A stretch of DNA of 64,000 nt from NCBI GenBank assembly GCA_930367205.1, contig OV884014.1, positions 107,490,638 through 107,554,637 of the forward strand. Reading direction: 5' to 3'. This document shows positions 62,801 to 64,000 of the stretch, one piece after another. Within the stretch, counting starts at the first letter, position 1. Every line of letters begins with the position of its first letter. This DNA is from Acanthosoma haemorrhoidale (Eukaryota; Arthropoda; Insecta; Hemiptera; Acanthosomatidae). The notes beneath the pieces were generated by a model, which was given only the letters and a program-made list of their open reading frames with translations, had not been told where the DNA came from and made no database searches. The translations under genes and the position numbers were made by a program.

Positions 62801-63156
62801 TGATTATTCAGTATCCCGAGCTATCTCCTACTAAACATGTCCTCCCGAATACCTCATCTGTTCTCGATTGAGATCTACCCTGAATGATTTATGCTACCTT
62901 CTATGTATTTAAACAGAACAAAGATCTTTTAAACACCAGTTTCAAATAAAATAAAATTTGTTCTATTCTCAATTAAAAATTACTATATAAAGTATTATAA
63001 CATTAACATCAATAAAGGAATGAATTATTACATTTTTGATTTCAGGGTGCTGGTAAGTACAGGCAGCAAGGGCGCAATTATGTCGTTGACGACGGAGACA
63101 TTATATTCTTCAAGTTCAATGCTGGTGCTGGTCTCAAAGATCCTAAAAAGAAGTGA
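47675..63156 (+). CDS. OLA1: Obg-like ATPase 1 (YchF/OLA1 family), ten coding exons
   Basis: Cytosolic P-loop NTPase of the YchF subfamily of TRAFAC GTPases, which hydrolyses ATP rather than GTP and has reported roles in translation and stress responses. Exons: 47675-47859, 48593-48649, 52438-52565, 52665-52840, 54748-54825, 56486-56583, 57521-57661, 60570-60666, 61181-61303, 63046-63156. Together 1,194 nt, 397 residues plus stop (human about 396). Domains: basic N-terminus; G domain with P-loop GLPNVGKST (28-36), DIAG (91-94) and NLSE (228-231) in place of NKxD, the change linked to ATP preference; a helical insert (about 125-208); TGS domain (about 305-390). The residue after DIAG is Leu, as in enzymes lacking the catalytic Gln. 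The start ATG at 47675 has G at -3 and +4, and an in-frame TAA lies at 47648. All introns are GT-AG. No frameshift, so it looks functional. Confidence 0.97.
48376..48429. repeat. 27-bp tandem duplication in OLA1 intron 1
   Basis: GCTTGATCTGAATTTGTGTA+AGGTACC at 48376-48402 and again at 48403-48429, with one base changed. Confidence 0.9.
48593..48649 (+). CDS. OLA1: OLA1 coding exon 2
   Basis: Completes codon 62 and encodes [18 protein letters not shown] (63-80) plus two bases of Ser81. The acceptor is ambiguous: TTTTAGGTAG|GG has two AGs four bases apart. Only the second keeps the frame; the first yields an immediate TAG. Confidence 0.93.
48951..49187 (+). other. 78-codon open frame inside OLA1 intron 2, unknown
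   Basis: Runs from an ATG at 48951 to a TAG. Composition is more even than the surrounding AT-rich intron (segments such as [20 protein letters not shown]). No domain recognised and no splice link to OLA1 preserves the family alignment. Could be a transposon scrap or chance. Confidence 0.15.
49440..50870 (-). mobile_element. Decayed non-LTR retrotransposon in OLA1 intron 2
   Basis: Antisense to OLA1. From right to left on the minus strand: a possible endonuclease tail with [16 protein letters not shown] (about 50690-50640), then the reverse transcriptase at 50216-49923 with [20 protein letters not shown] and [20 protein letters not shown], where LADD is the decayed YADD box. Then a VCYLGV-like piece at about 49860. 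Near 49630 [20 protein letters not shown] is a typical Jockey-clade C-terminal segment. Many frameshifts. No poly(A) or target duplication was found. The family is different from the elements at 22577-24460. Confidence 0.8.
51260..51692 (+). repeat. Left arm of a large inverted repeat in OLA1 intron 2
   Basis: TTCAGTTGTTTATAGTTACT+AGAGTGGAG (51260-51288) is a perfect inverted match to 52258-52286. Homology continues inward with moderate divergence through GATGTTTTAAAGGAGAAGTG, TCTACAGGAGGCC.TTGAG and AAATGTTTGGTTGT..AAGGA to about 51692. A related piece occurs at about 58235-58420. Confidence 0.86.
51905..52287 (-). repeat. Right arm of the intron 2 inverted repeat
   Basis: Reverse-complement partner of 51260-51692, separated by about 210 bp of AT-rich loop. 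The minus frame 52281-52036 and the plus frame 51318-51503 are corresponding frames in the two arms (both end ..STGG), but no protein family is recognised. Probably two copies of one transposon in opposite orientation. Confidence 0.86.
52438..52565 (+). CDS. OLA1: OLA1 coding exon 3 (DxxG motif)
   Basis: Encodes [20 protein letters not shown] and [22 protein letters not shown], from Ser81 (split) to the first base of Arg124. [11 protein letters not shown] is the G3/Walker B region that contacts Mg and gamma-phosphate; [12 protein letters not shown] is an invariant YchF family signature. The donor A|GTAAGA is strong. Confidence 0.96.
52665..52840 (+). CDS. OLA1: OLA1 coding exon 4 (helical insert)
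   Basis: Starts in codon 124 (Arg) and runs [20 protein letters not shown] to KKLKPEY (125-182). RAFED..ITHVEG is family-typical. The charged alpha-helical part begins the inserted coiled-coil domain of YchF/OLA1. Intron 3 before it is only 99 bp, the shortest in the gene. Confidence 0.96.
54748..54825 (+). CDS. OLA1: OLA1 coding exon 5
   Basis: In-phase 26-codon exon (183-208) reading [20 protein letters not shown] then DWSAAE. It matches the variable end of the helical insert, with the conserved RF.DW; insects and vertebrates differ most here. Acceptor TTTTAG, donor GTATGT. Confidence 0.92.
55918..56062 (-). mobile_element. Family 2 non-LTR retrotransposon scrap in OLA1 intron 5
   Basis: The minus strand reads [17 protein letters not shown] then stop, parallel to MTPPPLPHRW at 22845-22890. 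It then continues with the same GATGGGGCTCA..AAAACTAACTTT 3'UTR seen at 22757-22800. A T run at 56049-56062 borders the right side. Only the last codons and part of the 3'UTR remain. Confidence 0.75.
56486..56583 (+). CDS. OLA1: OLA1 coding exon 6 (NLSE, altered G4)
   Basis: Residues 209-240 plus two bases of Trp241: [20 protein letters not shown] then [16 protein letters not shown] replaces NKxD, the guanine-specificity motif of GTPases; in OLA1 it is associated with adenine recognition. Confidence 0.96.
57521..57661 (+). CDS. OLA1: OLA1 coding exon 7
   Basis: Completes Trp241 and encodes [20 protein letters not shown] through [20 protein letters not shown] to EEHKVP (287), ending two bases into Ser288. 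VIPFSG is the G5-like strand and loop at the end of the G domain. Confidence 0.96.
58235..58440 (+). repeat. Dispersed repeat in OLA1 intron 7 related to the intron 2 arms
   Basis: GGCAGCATTTGGA, GGTTGGTTGTCAAGAACATA and CCCTGAG.TTTAATAATAAA follow the order of the left intron 2 arm (GACAGCATTGTG.., GTTTGGTTGTCAAGGAC, CCCTGAGGTTTAATAAATTA). Diverged but collinear. Confidence 0.6.
58441..60569. other. Rest of OLA1 intron 7, nothing recognised
   Basis: AT-rich intron sequence. No open frame with a domain and no transposon motif. Confidence 0.45.
60570..60666 (+). CDS. OLA1: OLA1 coding exon 8 (start of TGS domain)
   Basis: From Ser288 to Gln320: [20 protein letters not shown] then [27 protein letters not shown] is the first beta-hairpin of the TGS domain, a near-invariant block in the family. 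Confidence 0.96.
61181..61303 (+). CDS. OLA1: OLA1 coding exon 9 (TGS domain)
   Basis: In-phase 41 codons (321-361): [61 protein letters not shown] is the core TGS signature shared with bacterial YchF, where it contributes to ribosome contact. Confidence 0.97.
62215..62420. repeat. Imperfect palindrome in OLA1 intron 9
   Basis: GCAGTACTTCCGGGAACGGC+CCATATA at 62274-62300 pairs with TATATGAGCCGTTCCTGGAA+GTACTGC at 62361-62387, with an AATTAATTAA-rich loop. It may be a small MITE or hairpin repeat; no second copy was seen in this window. Confidence 0.75.
63046..63156 (+). CDS. OLA1: OLA1 terminal coding exon 10
   Basis: Residues 362-397 and [23 protein letters not shown] then [16 protein letters not shown]. 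The Lys-rich end matches the family; [15 protein letters not shown] is the last TGS strand pair. Confidence 0.97.
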   Translation, partial: GAGKYRQQGRNYVVDDGDIIFFKFNAGAGLKDPKKK

Positions 63157-63293
63157 AAATTTTGATTCCATTTTGAAACCGTTTCTATAATTTGTTTTCT
63201 GTGAAAACATTCTTCAAAGTGAACTGCTTTCATTTGTTTTTTTTTTGTTGTTTTTTTCAGTTTAAAATAGCTTTTCTTCTCTTGCTAACTGTA

Positions 63294-63299
63294 AATAAA
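63294..63299 (+). terminator. Polyadenylation signal AATAAA for OLA1
   Basis: First AATAAA after the stop, 138 bp downstream, in GTAAATAAATAATTAATTG. Cleavage would be expected 10-30 bp beyond; not confirmed. Confidence 0.6.
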
Positions 63300-64000
63300 T
63301 AATTAATTGTAAATTATTCCATTAAGTTTCATTTTATTTTTAAATTGACTTGTAAATATGTCTTTTATTGCATTTATATTTATATGACAATTACAAATAC
63401 ATTTTTCACAGTTTTTTGTTTTTATTTTTTTTAATCCATTCTTTATTGTAAAACTGTGAATTGGATGTTAATGGGATTAGGATTGGGTGATTAAAAAGAC
63501 AAAACATTATTGGTAACCATAAATATCTATAGTTCTATAGCAGTACCTTCCTTAATACTTAACGCAAATTTCTTATCACCTCAAGGATTCATATTTTCTT
63601 GTTTACGTATGAAAAAGTAAAACAATGAAATCTATGTCTAATTGCAATCCTTCACGCTGTAAATGGTTTTTTTACAGTTGCGAAAACAATTTTAATGACT
63701 ACGTAATTATAGTCCACAAAAGCCCGACATCATATTACTTATTTATTAGGGCATTGAAATATTTTATTTTCTACTCAACTCAAAACTATAGATATTTAGT
63801 TTTTTATTTCTAATTAATTAATTATCATGGCCCTGGTTTTATTTTTAACATTGGAACTACCATACAAAATATGATGCTTTTAAAAAAAAAAATTGATTAA
63901 AAGTTGCTAACACGTTTTATTAAAGAAATGTAGAAGCACGGATTGAGTTAATATGTCAAGGACAATCAAAGATATGATGGAAATATGTGAATTAATGTAC
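63300..64000. other. Downstream flank of OLA1, no gene seen
   Basis: AT-rich with T runs. The frame at 63625-63813 has no domain. Confidence 0.45.

Overview
The window reads as AT-rich animal nuclear DNA. The intron-rich OLA1 gene, the polyadenylation signals and the transposon families present (Tc1/mariner, Merlin, Harbinger, pogo, non-LTR and LTR retrotransposons, tRNA-derived SINEs) all point to an arthropod, most likely an insect. The order cannot be fixed from sequence alone. No bacterial-type operon, rRNA, intact tRNA or CRISPR array was seen.

The only host gene I can support is OLA1 (Obg-like ATPase 1), + strand, 47675-63156. Ten coding exons joined at nine GT-AG introns give a 397-residue product with P-loop, DxxG, NLSE and TGS features; the human protein is about 396 residues. 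The introns hold about 14 kb and are themselves invaded: a non-LTR relic and a large inverted repeat in intron 2, a retrotransposon tail in intron 5, a dispersed repeat in intron 7 and a palindrome in intron 9. The 5'UTR exon and promoter were not identified.

Upstream, positions 1-47600 are a repeat and transposon graveyard. In order: a pogo/Tigger-like fragment (1-963); a 5.9-kb satellite of 42-bp units (4225-10085) that is open in one frame from end to end; a Harbinger transposase scrap and a decayed non-LTR element (10607-12490); a solo LTR with perfect 5-bp target duplications (12894-13455); a 51-bp tandem array interrupted by a retrotransposon tail (16887-18313); tRNA-derived SINEs (18944-19335); a (TC)n tract; and a cluster of related non-LTR elements on the minus strand (22577-24460).

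Further along come a MITE-like repeat (26344-26724; second copy 44942-45624), a dead mariner-type transposase (29210-30229), a decayed Ty3/gypsy polyprotein (34560-37640) ending in an expanded gag coiled-coil repeat, and a Merlin transposase C-terminal half directly against it (37857-38376; second scrap 40684-40830). The remainder is unique AT-rich DNA in which no gene could be supported.

The elements do not form a pathway. They record successive insertions, and OLA1 is the only gene whose function can be stated. The most unusual structure is the 42-bp satellite with its 5.9-kb open frame and its higher-order pattern. All calls come from reading the sequence; no database search was run.
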